The notes beneath the pieces were generated by a model. That model did not search any database. It was not told where the DNA came from and saw nothing but the letters and a program-made list of their open reading frames with translations. Positions 1 to 9,500 of a DNA stretch of 55,492 nucleotides are shown one piece after another. The position numbers and the translations under genes were made by a program. The stretch is from Azolla pinnata (taxonomy: Eukaryota; Streptophyta; Polypodiopsida; Salviniales; Salviniaceae): positions 1-55,492 of the forward strand of contig JBBBWG010028434.1 of NCBI GenBank assembly GCA_037176905.1, in the 5' to 3' direction. The stretch's first letter is position 1. The number at the start of each line of letters is the position of its first letter.

Positions 1-959
1 GCCGGCCCCACTCCGCCATCGCCGCGCGCGCCGCCGCGCCCGCCAGCCGCGGCACCTCCGCCACCACCATGTCCTGCCGCACGTCCAGCGACCTCTCCCA
101 GTACCCGCACAGCGACGGGTTGCCGCGCAGCAGCTCCTCCGTCAGGAACAGGTGCCGCTTCGTGATGCACGACTTCTCGCCTGGGAGACATGGAATCGGA
201 CGGAATCAGACGGATCAGACACACACACACACACACACGAGAGAATCGAGAGAGAGAGAGGGAGAGAGAGAGAGAGAATTAACATCAAAGATCGATCGGT
301 TCAGGGTCGATCGATGAGGGTGGCCGTGTTTTCGGCCAATTTGCCAGGCTTTTAGGTCTACGGGTTCTAGGGTTTTATATAAAGTCAATCAAGATCAAGA
401 TCGATGATCGATTAGCCTGGTGGTGGCCATGTTTTCGGCCCAATTTGCCGGGTTTTTAACGGTCTAGGGCTCTAGGGTTTTATATAAAGTCAATCAAGAC
501 CAAGATCGATGATCGATCAGCCTGGTGGTGGCCGTGTTTTCGGCCCAATTTGCCCGGTTTTTAGGGTCTAGGGCTCCAGGGTTTTATATAAAGTCAATCA
601 AGACCAAGATCGATGATCGATCAGCCTGGTGGTGGCCGTGTATTCGGCCCCGTTTAGGTAGGATCTATAGGGTTTAGAGAGAATTGAGAGAGAAAGCTCC
701 GATCCGATCGATCAGAGGGGATTGGCCCATGTTTTTGTCTCGAGCTGGGGGATCGGGCGGCCTTACACATGCGCTCGAACTTGCGCTTGAGCTCCGTCTG
801 ATGCTCGCTGTTTGTGACGCGGAAGTAGAAGTCGGCGTAGTCCTTCTGGTACACCACGTTGGGCGGCACCGCGGTCCCGATCGCGAGCACGCTCGCGGGC
901 CCCTCGGGCCTCGCCACCATCCTCCTCGCGGGCCGCCGACCGCGTGCGCCATTATCCAT
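1..959 (-). CDS. Chalcone-synthase-like type III polyketide synthase, 5' part (partial)
   Basis: Two exons are seen: exon 1 at 959-767 and exon 2 at 180-1, running off the window. They encode about the first 124 residues of a type III polyketide synthase, the family that condenses a CoA starter with malonyl-CoA (chalcone synthase makes naringenin chalcone). Exon 1 carries [11 protein letters not shown] and [20 protein letters not shown]. Exon 2 carries [31 protein letters not shown] and AAMAEWG, all matching CHS in order. The intron (181-766, GTAAGG...CAG) splits the conserved Cys codon after its first base, which is the classical CHS intron position. The start at 959 fits the short variable N-terminus of the family. 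The active-site Cys, His and Asn lie beyond the window, so CHS proper cannot be separated from stilbene-, bibenzyl- or other CHS-like enzymes. The intron contains a 105-bp tandem repeat and CA/GA microsatellites. Confidence 0.9.
220..276. repeat. CA and GA microsatellites
   Basis: A (CA)n run at about 221-238 is followed by interrupted (GA)n at 240-276, next to the 3' splice site of the CHS-like intron. Confidence 0.9.
305..650. repeat. Tandem repeat, about 105-bp unit, 3+ copies, inside the CHS intron
   Basis: The string TATATAAAGTCAATCAAGA recurs at about 375, 480 and 584, spacings of 105 and 104 bases. Flanking blocks with TTTTCGGCC and GATCGATGATCGAT recur with it. A partial copy precedes at about 310 and another ends at about 650. 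Copies 2 and 3 are nearly identical and copy 1 is more diverged. It lies entirely in the intron of the polyketide synthase gene. Confidence 0.9.
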
Positions 960-3900
960 CGGTCGTCCGGAGCGTCCGCGTTAATCCACTAGTGCCCGAT
1001 CTCGCGAGAGAGATCGATTCCCCAGATCAGGCACTTCTTGAACCCGATCGAGCAATCGTTCCGGGGACAACGGGATCAGATCGCGCGCCGGATTCGATCA
1101 GCCGGAGAGCCAGTCGACCGGCCGGGAGTCTGTTGCCGCATGGGACAGGGGGGAATGCGATTCAGACAAGCGAAACCCAGCTCTAGCAGATCGAGCGGCA
1201 TGGATCAGCGCCCATATTGCCAGTAAAAGTCTCTCTCTCTCTCTCTCTCTGTCTCTCCGACTAGGCTCTGTCGAGCGGATTTTTTGGATTGGGATTGGCT
1301 AGTATGTCGGATCGGTGTCCGATCTGGGGATTTTATCCTCCCATCCCCCCCCCCCCCCCTCAAATGTGCCAATGTCTTAATAATACTCGGTTTAGCCGGT
1401 CAGTCAGGTCAGGGTTGGTAACGGCTCCGAGGTCAGTCGTCGAAGTCTCGGGCGCATGGAAAGAAAATGCAAAGCCTGTCTTTCCTCCCTTGTCACACCA
1501 TCCCCCACCCCAATCACCTTCTTTGCCTTTCCCATCCCCACCACATCAACCTTCTTACTTTAATTCCCCACAAAAACCCACAAAAAACCAAGCAAAACAA
1601 CCCACAAATAACCAAGCAAAACAACCCACAAAAACCCTAAATCAAAGTTGCATAATCTGTGCTCGATGCGGGAGGGAGGGGCCAAACCGACTGATGCGGC
1701 CTCGCAAACTAAGCAGATTCCTTGTTTTGACAAACGCGCCGATCGCGCTCAAAAAAATCTATCTAACTTTGGCATCCGTGATCCGTCCGACGCGCCACGC
1801 CGATCGCGTGCGCCGCCGCCGCCAGCCGCCGCGTCGTTTGACCCCCCGCCTGCCGCCGCGTTAATCGGCGATGGAGCTATGTAGTTAGCAGCTGCTTTTG
1901 CGCAGCGATTAAAGCGATGCCTTTCTGTTTTAATCCATGCTTAACTAGCTTAAGCTATAGCTTAAGCTAGCTCCAGACATGCTCTCGACAAGGCACAAAA
2001 AATCTCCCCCCCCCCCTAAAGACTGGCAGCTACAATGTTGTGTGCTTTGGCAGCTGCCACCGCTTTTAGCGCGATCACAATCGGACCTTACACTTATCTG
2101 GCGTGTGTCGGAAAGAATTTTTTGTTTTGTTTTATTGAAGAGCGATGCCATACCACGCTTGCACGATCGATCGGTTTCGTGGTGGTTTATGAACTTACCG
2201 ATCTTGACAAAACAAGTACGCGCTGCTGCGGATCCAATCCTTGCATTCGGGTACTCGTCTTTTTTTCTTTCCGTCAAGAGAATAGATTCTTCTTCATTAG
2301 TAAAAAAAAAAAGACAATTACAACCATGAGCAAGTGTGGTTCCAAGGCCACAAATAAGGTTTTGACAAATCTATATACTCTCTGTCCTAAACGTCGGTAG
2401 CTACAACGATTCTCTCTTATCCAGCACTGCATGGATTGGCTGTAAATCCAGACTGTTTAGAACGCCAAGTTTAATGCGGCGTTTAATTGTCTTGGCTGGG
2501 AAAAATCCAGTTTTGGGGGTTGTATAGTTCCATTGCAATTGAGGCGAATCTCCAAGTTTGAACACTTGTGCCATTCTCCATTTCTCTTGTTAAAAGCTAA
2601 TGATCTTCCGGTTACTGTTTGATTAGAGGTGCCTTTAATTACGCTCATTCATCATATTGCGCCTTGAGTTCATCGTATAATTGCATTGGGGTACACTATT
2701 AGACCGATTTCGAAAGAAACGTATGGGATCGATCGATTCGATTCGGTGATCGATTTTATCGGCTGGCAGATCTATCTATATCAAGGCCTGCCATGTCTGC
2801 TTAATCGCCCATAGCTGCAGCTCTAAGCTACTTGACATTACTGCAAGCAAGCTTTGCAAAATTTTATGGTGCAGCAAACAGCCAACACAATTTCTATGTA
2901 TCTAGATTATCTTATCTGATGGCCATCAATTTGGTTGATGCTAATCTCTTCCAAGTTTTGCAGCTCGTAATCATGTTTAGTAATTAGTGGACTTTCTCTG
3001 ATAACGCCACATTTTTGCAGAGCACAGTGTAGATTCATGAGAATGTGTGTAGATACATTTGGGCGCATTCGTTCGTATCCCACAACTCCTTCCAAATTTC
3101 AATTCGATTCATTCATTGATGATGGATGGATTGGTCTGCTGGGGATTTGGACCCAACAACAATAGGGACATAATTTGAGGAAAGCAAGCGACCAAAAATG
3201 CCCAGAAATCTCAGGAGCTCAGCAGCTACTAATTGAATGATCATGAAATCTCAGTCAGTCAGTGTTTTCTCTCCTCCTTCAATGTCTGACTAACTGACTG
3301 AATTGAGAGAGAGAAAACACACACACACACAAAAACCCAAAAAACAACGCAATTCGGGTCAAAGTAAACAGAAGAAAAGCAAGACCCTGAACCCTAAACC
3401 CTAAATAAAATCCCTCTTCTTCCTTGGATTCCATGCCTCTCCGTTTGCCTTCGCTTATTGATACATCAATCGATATAGCGGGCTTTGTTTCGATAAGCAG
3501 ATTCGATTGATTGATTAATCAATTTGATTGTGCGCTTTGATTTGATGATGATTAGATTTTGAAGCAGCAGCAGCAGCAGGAAGAGGAGGAGGCGATGAGA
3601 AATCGCCCATATTCACTGAGCATCCGATATATACAAATTAAAAGCCATTGTAGTGAATGCGTGCAATTAATAGAGAAATTTTAGAAGAGTTTGGTTTTTC
3701 TCTTCTGAGACCAAACAAAAGTCCACAGCACACAAAGTCAAAAAAAACTCCAGCTGAATTGATTAATTGTAGTTTAGTTTTACCACTAATCGATCCATTC
3801 CAAATCGCTTCTCGACAATCAATTAATTCCAAATCGCTTCTTGATAATCGATTGATTCCTATGGCTTCTTGCGAATCGAATTCTATCCTTCTCTTATTAA

Positions 3901-4470
3901 TCGCTTGCATCTATCTCTTCTCGTGTTAGCATCGATTCCTAATCTTCCTACAGCTATTTGTTTACCTACTGCTGTTTGCTACTCGATTCCCTCGTTATAT
4001 TCGATTAACAGAAGTTAGTAATTTCAGAATCTAGTTAATCCGGTGTTAATCAATGACCTGGCACTAATTCGTCGTAAGAGTTGAAACTTGTGATTTCAAA
4101 TTTTTAGTAAGTTAAAATGTAATTAATGAATTCATTAGACGTTTCTTTAATTCTCCTTATATATATCTAGGGGGTTAGCATGGGCACCAGCATATTTTGC
4201 CTCCTAGGCACACATACACACACGCACACGCATTTATGGTTAGCTATTTGTGGGCTAGTTCATTAAGGAACGAAGGGTGAGGATCGAAAGCTTCGATTCC
4301 GGTTTCAACTAACTGCATTATGCAGATAGGTCAGCTATTTGTAAACTAGTTCATTAAGGAATGAAGGGTGAGGATCGAAAGCTTCGATTCTTGCTTCAGC
4401 TGACTGCATTCTGCAGATAGATAGAGGAAGGAAGAGAAGAGACGATCGATACAAGCAACATAAAACTGTA
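960..4470. other. Intergenic stretch without a supportable gene
   Basis: This stretch would hold the promoter of the CHS-like gene and then unassigned DNA. Visible items are a (CT)n tract at 1231-1251, a run of 14 or so C at about 1347-1360, a (GCC)-rich patch near 1810-1860, a telo-box-like AACCCTAAACCCTAAA at about 3388, (CAG)n at 3566-3580 and CA runs at about 3320 and 4212. Open frames here are low-complexity or lack family resemblance. A 29-codon ORF beginning at 3595 follows the telo-box and a purine-rich leader, but I cannot support it as a gene. Confidence 0.5.
4240..4422. repeat. Direct tandem duplication, 91-bp unit
   Basis: AGCTATTTGT...CTAGTTCATTAAGGAA...GAAGGGTGAGGATCGAAAGCTTCGATTC...CTGCAGATAG-type sequence occurs at 4242 and again at 4333, spacing 91, with roughly ten substitutions. 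Each unit contains the palindrome GAAAGCTTCGA. Confidence 0.85.
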
Positions 4471-4775
4471 TGGATCCCTCGGCTGCTTGTCTCGCTTCCA
4501 AGAAGACAGACAGACAGACCAGACAGACAGTCAGTCAGTCAGGACAATGGCCGTCAAACCCGAGCATCGATCCATCCATTTCCCATTTCCCATTTCCCAT
4601 TTTGCACTCATCGATCCGGCTCTTTGAGTTCCTCTGTCTCGGGCCAAAAGTCCTTTCCTGGCATGCAGGAGACCCCAGGCTCAGAAAACCCAACAACACA
4701 TCATCAGTCGATGTGACGGGGAGCGATTGGAGGCGATCCCTTCTCGGCATCCGCGGCGAGCGAATGCGTGAACAA

Positions 4776-4784
4776 ACACGTGGC
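4776..4784 (+). promoter_or_regulatory. G-box / ABRE-like element
   Basis: ACACGTGGC contains the plant G-box core CACGTG, bound in general by bZIP and bHLH factors. It lies about 780 bases upstream of the ATG at 5563. Function at this locus is inferred only from the motif. Confidence 0.35.
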
Positions 4785-5562
4785 GGGCGAGAAGACCCCG
4801 AGTCTCTTCGCATCTGGATCGAGCTGTATTCAGTTCCGACGCTTACGACGCCCCGAAACCCCCTAAAAAGCCCCGAGCCCTAAGCTGGCAAACTGGGCAA
4901 ACGGCAAACGGCAATGGGGTGTCGATCAGGCCCACCGAAAGAAAACAGAAGAACCAGCCCGATGAGGAATCGATCCGATGCCGGCTTTGCGGAGAGCTCC
5001 TGCTCGCAGAAACCGTTTCCGCGAACAGCGGAATTTCGCCGCAAACAACATATTCCGATCTGCAGCAGCTGGCAACTTGTCGCTTGCGGCTTGCAGCAGA
5101 GGAGCGGCGGCGGAAGGCACGCAACGATTTACAAGCGTTCGGAGCGCGGAATAAGAATCGCAGTGCGACAATCGAGCACATGCTTATACATACAGATACG
5201 CTCTTCAGATGGTATCCTATACGTATTCGTGCTCCTACTCCCGTATGCGCGTACGTATACCGTATATATATACGCGTAGAAGGACTCGAACTTCCCACTC
5301 TCATTCAAAAATTTCCTTCTTCTTCTTCTTCTTCGTCTTCGTCTTCGTCTTCGTCTTTCGTCTTTCGTCTTTCGTCTTCTGCTTCTGCTTCTGCTCCTTC
5401 GATTCCTTCTCCTCCATCGCTTCCCCTTTCTGCAATTCTGACGCCGACCCACTTCCCCGCAGCATGCGATCCGGCTATGGCCCCCCGCTCCAGCAGCCCG
5501 ACCTGCGAAACCCCCCCTTTCCTCCTCCTCCTCCTCCTCAGACGCTCCTCCTCTCCTCCGCC

Positions 5563-6123
5563 ATGGCGTACAAGAAGCTCGAGCGCGCCGCCTCCTGGCT
5601 CTGCTCCGGCCTCTCCTCCGCCTTCTTCACAACCCTGGATGTGTGCGCATGCATCAAGCTTCAGACGGAAGACATTTCCTCGGACAGCGTCCTACTTCGG
5701 AGGAGGAAACGGAGAAGAAGGTCGTCGTCGTCGTCGTCGTCGTCTTCGAATCCTCTCAAATTCTCGCCAAATGCGAGCGTTTGCCCCTCCAATTTCCTCG
5801 ATTTTGGTTCCAATCCTTCGCCTTGGTCTTCCTCGGACGCTCGTAGGCCTCTTCTGCTGCCTCAAAATGGGAGCTTTCAGGTAACCAGGAAGAGATCCAG
5901 GCCGTGTTCAGTTCTCTCTTCCTCTTCGTCTTCTTCTTTAGCATCGTCCTCGTCCTCCATCTCCACCTCCTCCTCTTCCTCATCGACATCTTTTTCTCTT
6001 TCATTTGTGAACCCTAACCCTAACCCTATCCTCATCCAGAACCCCAAGAAAAGGTTGAAGTTCTTTGGAAGCAATGCCTACTATCACAGGCACGCTTCTT
6101 CATCATCATCATCAGCATCATGA
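5563..6123 (+). CDS. Ser-rich plant protein of unknown function (about 186 aa)
   Basis: The open frame from the ATG at 5563 gives 186 residues. This ATG sits in an excellent plant context (CCGCCATGGCG) and follows a CT-rich leader, so I prefer it to upstream in-frame ATGs. The N-terminus, MAYKKLERAASWLCSG then AFFTTLDVCACIKLQT, looks like a short conserved amphipathic/Cys-containing head as in several small plant-specific proteins. I do not recognise the family. The rest has a basic patch (about residues 47-52) and long Ser tracts. A CAG|GTAACC sequence at 5877-5885 could be a 5' splice site, in which case the C-terminal half would differ and the real stop lie elsewhere. No neighbour informs its role. 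This could also be only the first exon of a longer gene. Confidence 0.45.
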   Translation: MAYKKLERAASWLCSGLSSAFFTTLDVCACIKLQTEDISSDSVLLRRRKRRRRSSSSSSSSSNPLKFSPNASVCPSNFLDFGSNPSPWSSSDARRPLLLPQNGSFQVTRKRSRPCSVLSSSSSSSLASSSSSISTSSSSSSTSFSLSFVNPNPNPILIQNPKKRLKFFGSNAYYHRHASSSSSSAS

Positions 6124-6989
6124 TAATCCGTTGCTATCAAATTGGAAGATGCTTGAATTTTTGCGCGCATACAGTGTTGCACTGACATTTTTGCTTGCTG
6201 TTTCTGACAATTTCTCCGACGTTTCCTCATGCTTTCCCTATCTTTCTCTCTCGTGCATATCTACATTCTCTCCATTGCGTGATAATCAGATTGTCTACAA
6301 AACGCTGTGCTATAACTGGAAGAAATTTAGGCAACTGGATCCTTATGAGCTTATGAGAGATGATTGCATCAATCAAGGATTCATTTTCGGAATGCTGCTG
6401 CGAGACTATGATGATCGATGTGCCCCGAGTACATTTTGGCTAGTTGGAATGCATATCCATCGATCAGAGCACATTGTGTTTGTTTATGCAATCTCGTTTC
6501 GTGGGATTATGATCAAGGCAGCAATGGCCATCGATCGCATAGCAAATACAAGGTTGTGCGATTCCATGCCAAACCCAAACAAGCAAGGATCGATCGAGAG
6601 GAAGTGTCAACAACACATTGAAGGAATGTCATCGGATCGAGAAGCACGTCGCAGGGGGGGCGTGCAGATCCCAACATGTTCGATCGATTTGTTTTTTCTA
6701 TCATGATGGTTGGAAACCAATCCATTCGATTCGTAGTGCGCTTGCGCATGCACCGCGGGGAACTAAAGCAGCAGCGGCTTTTCACTTCTCGGGAGCCCCT
6801 TGGACGAAAAAAAATGCTGTCATTCACGTCTATAGGCTCGAGCCGCCGTCGAGGGGCAAAACTCGAGGAAGCGAAATCGAGCATTTCATCGTGACAAAGG
6901 CATCGAGTTCTCTGTTCCGCGATCGATCGCCGCGTAGCATTCGAGCTACAATCAAGGCATTTGCTCTCTTCATTCATTCAGAGTGGGCC

Positions 6990-7038
6990 TTGAAACCCTA
7001 AACCCTAAACCCTAAACCCTAAACCCTAAACCCTAAAG
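6990..7038. repeat. Interstitial telomere-like array (AAACCCT)n
   Basis: About six to seven uninterrupted copies of the plant telomere unit (CCCTAAA) lie just upstream of the ORF at 7390. Further single telo-boxes (AAACCCTAA) follow at about 7205, 7310 and 7353 in the putative leader. Telo-boxes in 5' regions are known cis elements of plant growth and translation genes. Here the array may act as a promoter element or be a scar of telomere insertion. Confidence 0.85.
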
Positions 7039-7389
7039 AACTCCCTAGAAAAATGTGGAGAAATCTGAGCTCGCCCAATGAAAGAGGAGGATCTGATCTG
7101 AATCAGTGATCATCTTTGAGAAGAATTTCTGCAGCGAATAGATGACAAGACAAGGGCAGTTGTTCAGAAATCGCCCATCAAAAAACCCTACTGTCTTCTC
7201 GCTGTCGAAACCCTAATCTGAGCTTGCTCTGCACGCGCCATGGATTCGCTTCCCTGAAGAAGGAACCTCATCTTCTCCTCCTTCAGAAATGCAGAACCTT
7301 CCTTCCGAAACCCTAAATCCCCAGCCCTAAATCCCTGCATCTTCTTTCTTGCTGAAACCCTAAATCCCCCTCTGTGTTCGTTCTCTTCC

Positions 7390-7824
7390 ATGGCTTCTTC
7401 ATCTCCTTCTCCTCCCCCCTCGTCTCCGTCTCCTCAACTCTTCAAAATGGTGAGAAGCCATCGCCTCTTCGCGTCCTTCTCTTCCAGATCTTCCGAGCTC
7501 TTCCTGATGATCAAGGCCCGTCCTTTCATGACCCTCGCTTTCCTCTGCTTCTCTGCCTTGTTTGCCCTCTTCGTACTTCCTTCCGTTCTACGCATCCTCG
7601 TCTACTTCTCTCCGCTTCTGCTCTCCACCACTCTCTGTGCGCTCATCGTTGTCACTTTCATCCCGCATTCTGGTGGTATGGAACCGTTCGTAGATTCCGA
7701 TGAACATCCTTCTTCTTCTTCTTCTTCTTCTTCTTCTTCTTCTTCTTCTATTTCTTCATTGCTAACTGCGGCGGAGATGAATGTCGCTCATGGATCCATG
7801 GATGAGATCTTTTTCATGGATTGA
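7390..7824 (+). CDS. Small membrane protein, plant unknown family (144 aa or first exon)
   Basis: The ATG at 7390 (TTCCATGGCT) opens a 144-codon frame. Residues 1-16 are Ser/Pro-rich. Residues about 45-95 hold two adjacent hydrophobic segments (LAFLCFSALFALFVLPSVL and LVYFSPLLLSTTLCALIVVT) separated by very few residues, so a membrane hairpin is likely. A poly-Ser run (TCT/TTC repeat, 7710-7752) and a short acidic tail follow. This head resembles the N-terminus of large plant proteins with an N-terminal double membrane segment, a family I cannot name. A strong-looking acceptor (CTTGCAG) at 7940 and an open stretch at 7941-8217 may be a following exon, but I could not find a phase-compatible donor. 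The leader carries several telo-boxes, which suggests a growth-related promoter. Confidence 0.5.
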   Translation: MASSSPSPPPSSPSPQLFKMVRSHRLFASFSSRSSELFLMIKARPFMTLAFLCFSALFALFVLPSVLRILVYFSPLLLSTTLCALIVVTFIPHSGGMEPFVDSDEHPSSSSSSSSSSSSSISSLLTAAEMNVAHGSMDEIFFMD

Positions 7825-8399
7825 AACTCTTACCTATCAGAGCAAGGTTCACTTCTTCATTATCATCTTCTTCTTCTTCTTCCTTTACATTATTCTATGT
7901 TGTTCGCTTGTTTTGTGTTCATCTTATCTTCCGCTTGCAGCTTCAACAGGAACTGCTCAGAAGCGTCGGTAATCTTTTGCAGAGAGTGCTGCGGAAGAAT
8001 CACCCTCAGAGAAGCGGACGAAGGGAGAAAAGCAGTTCATTCCAACCTTGTTTCTCCTGTAAAAGCTCCATGTTCTGATTTTGTTCACCATTCTGCTACA
8101 TGTTCTGATTTTGTTTCTCCTGTGTTCGGATTTTCTATTGACGTCGAAATGGAAACCATGGTCATGAGATCATGCATTGTATGTGATGGCAAAACTTCGG
8201 ATATACCACATGTGTGATGAATGCCTTGAAGACATCATGATGTTGGTGATGGTGCATTTTTTTGTGATGCTATCTATCTATAGAAGGGAAAGAATACCTG
8301 ACAGAGCCATGGCATTAGACTCTGATGTAGTTACTCCTGTAGTCCGTTTATCTATAGGAGAAATGTATCAAAGATGTATTACGATGGCGCACAATATGT

Positions 8400-9500
8400 A
8401 GTGATTTTTGGAGATGATGTCTGAATGGTGATGATGATCGAGATGGCGATGTTCATGATGATGCTGATGGTGGTGAGGGTATGGATAGATTGATGGACAA
8501 GGTTGAGATTGAGGTTGTCTTTCATTGCTTCCAAACAAGAGCCATGCTTCTTGTAGGGGTATCAAGGATGCTTTTGCAGTTGTGCAAAGTAGTGCAGTTG
8601 CTAAAGTTAACGCTGATTTTAGCATTCTATTGTTATCATGATATGATCATCTCTAACTTTGGAACCATAATTGGCTGATTCTGGTTGATAATTTGGTGGC
8701 TAAATCCAATACTACAGCAGTTTAATGTTTGATAAACATCATCACGTTGTGCACTATAGCAGTTTATTGTTTCGATAAAGAATCATGATGTATTTGATGA
8801 GTATAATAATCAACTGCACGTAGTTCGTTTCTCTTATCATTCGTGATCACAGTTACTGAAACTGTTCTGCAGTGTTATTTATAGTAGTGAATGGGTCCAA
8901 TGGCATGGATAATGCATATAGTATAAATGAGCATGCTTGATTTCATTTGATTGAGACTATGGTCTAGCAAACTGTAACTTATAAAAGATAGTCTATATTA
9001 CAGAAGGAACCTCGCCTCTTAGATAAATTTGCAAGCTTTGCATGGGTCTGTCTCTTATCCTTCCAGAATCAATTCATAGCGTTAGTTTGTGGCACAATTT
9101 TACAGCTCCATTCGTACTCTAATGGTCATTATTTGAAAGTTTAGTTGTAGTTATTGGTTGATTAAAGGGCACGTTCAAAGAGGATCAAGATCAAATGTGT
9201 CTCCACATATGATAGAACTCTGAATGAATTTTCTATTTTCATTAAGAACCTTCTTTGGATGGGCATAGTTTTACATCTAGATTTGCACTCAAATTCAGTC
9301 TTCTGATCAGAAGCTTAACCAATATTATAATGGTGGGTTATAATAGGAGTAGAAACTGATTTTCCATTCAGAGTACTACATGTCTGGAACTGCACAAATG
9401 GAAAACCGACATCGGAACTACATACGGATGTGCTTCACACATCTTCCATAGACATTTATTTGAACATTTAAATAAGAATCTGGAGATGAACGATCACTTG
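8400..9500. other. Intergenic, no gene seen
   Basis: GATGAT/GGTGAT-rich low-complexity sequence occurs at 8412-8475. The remainder is AT-rich without coding resemblance on either strand. It contains the 3' flank of the renalase-like gene, which ends at 9501. Confidence 0.5.

Noticed and set aside
305..650. Regular repeats that might be mistaken for a CRISPR array
   Set aside because: Units are contiguous with no spacers, and the gene context is a eukaryotic intron.
1289..1864. 191-codon plus-strand frame with Pro/Gln/Lys-rich peptide
   Set aside because: Built from poly-C, CCCACAAAAACC-type repeats and GCC runs; no family resemblance.
4919..5884. 321-codon plus-strand frame overlapping the 5563 ORF
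   Set aside because: It reads through CT- and TTC-repeat leader and GC-rich shadow, with no motif. The frame starting at 5563 has the better start context and a structured head.
6065..6706. 213-codon plus-strand frame
   Set aside because: No recognisable motif. It begins inside the Ser-rich ORF region and has AT-rich, non-coding-like composition.
6990..7038. Chromosome end
   Set aside because: The telomere-like array is short and flanked by unique sequence on both sides, so it is interstitial.
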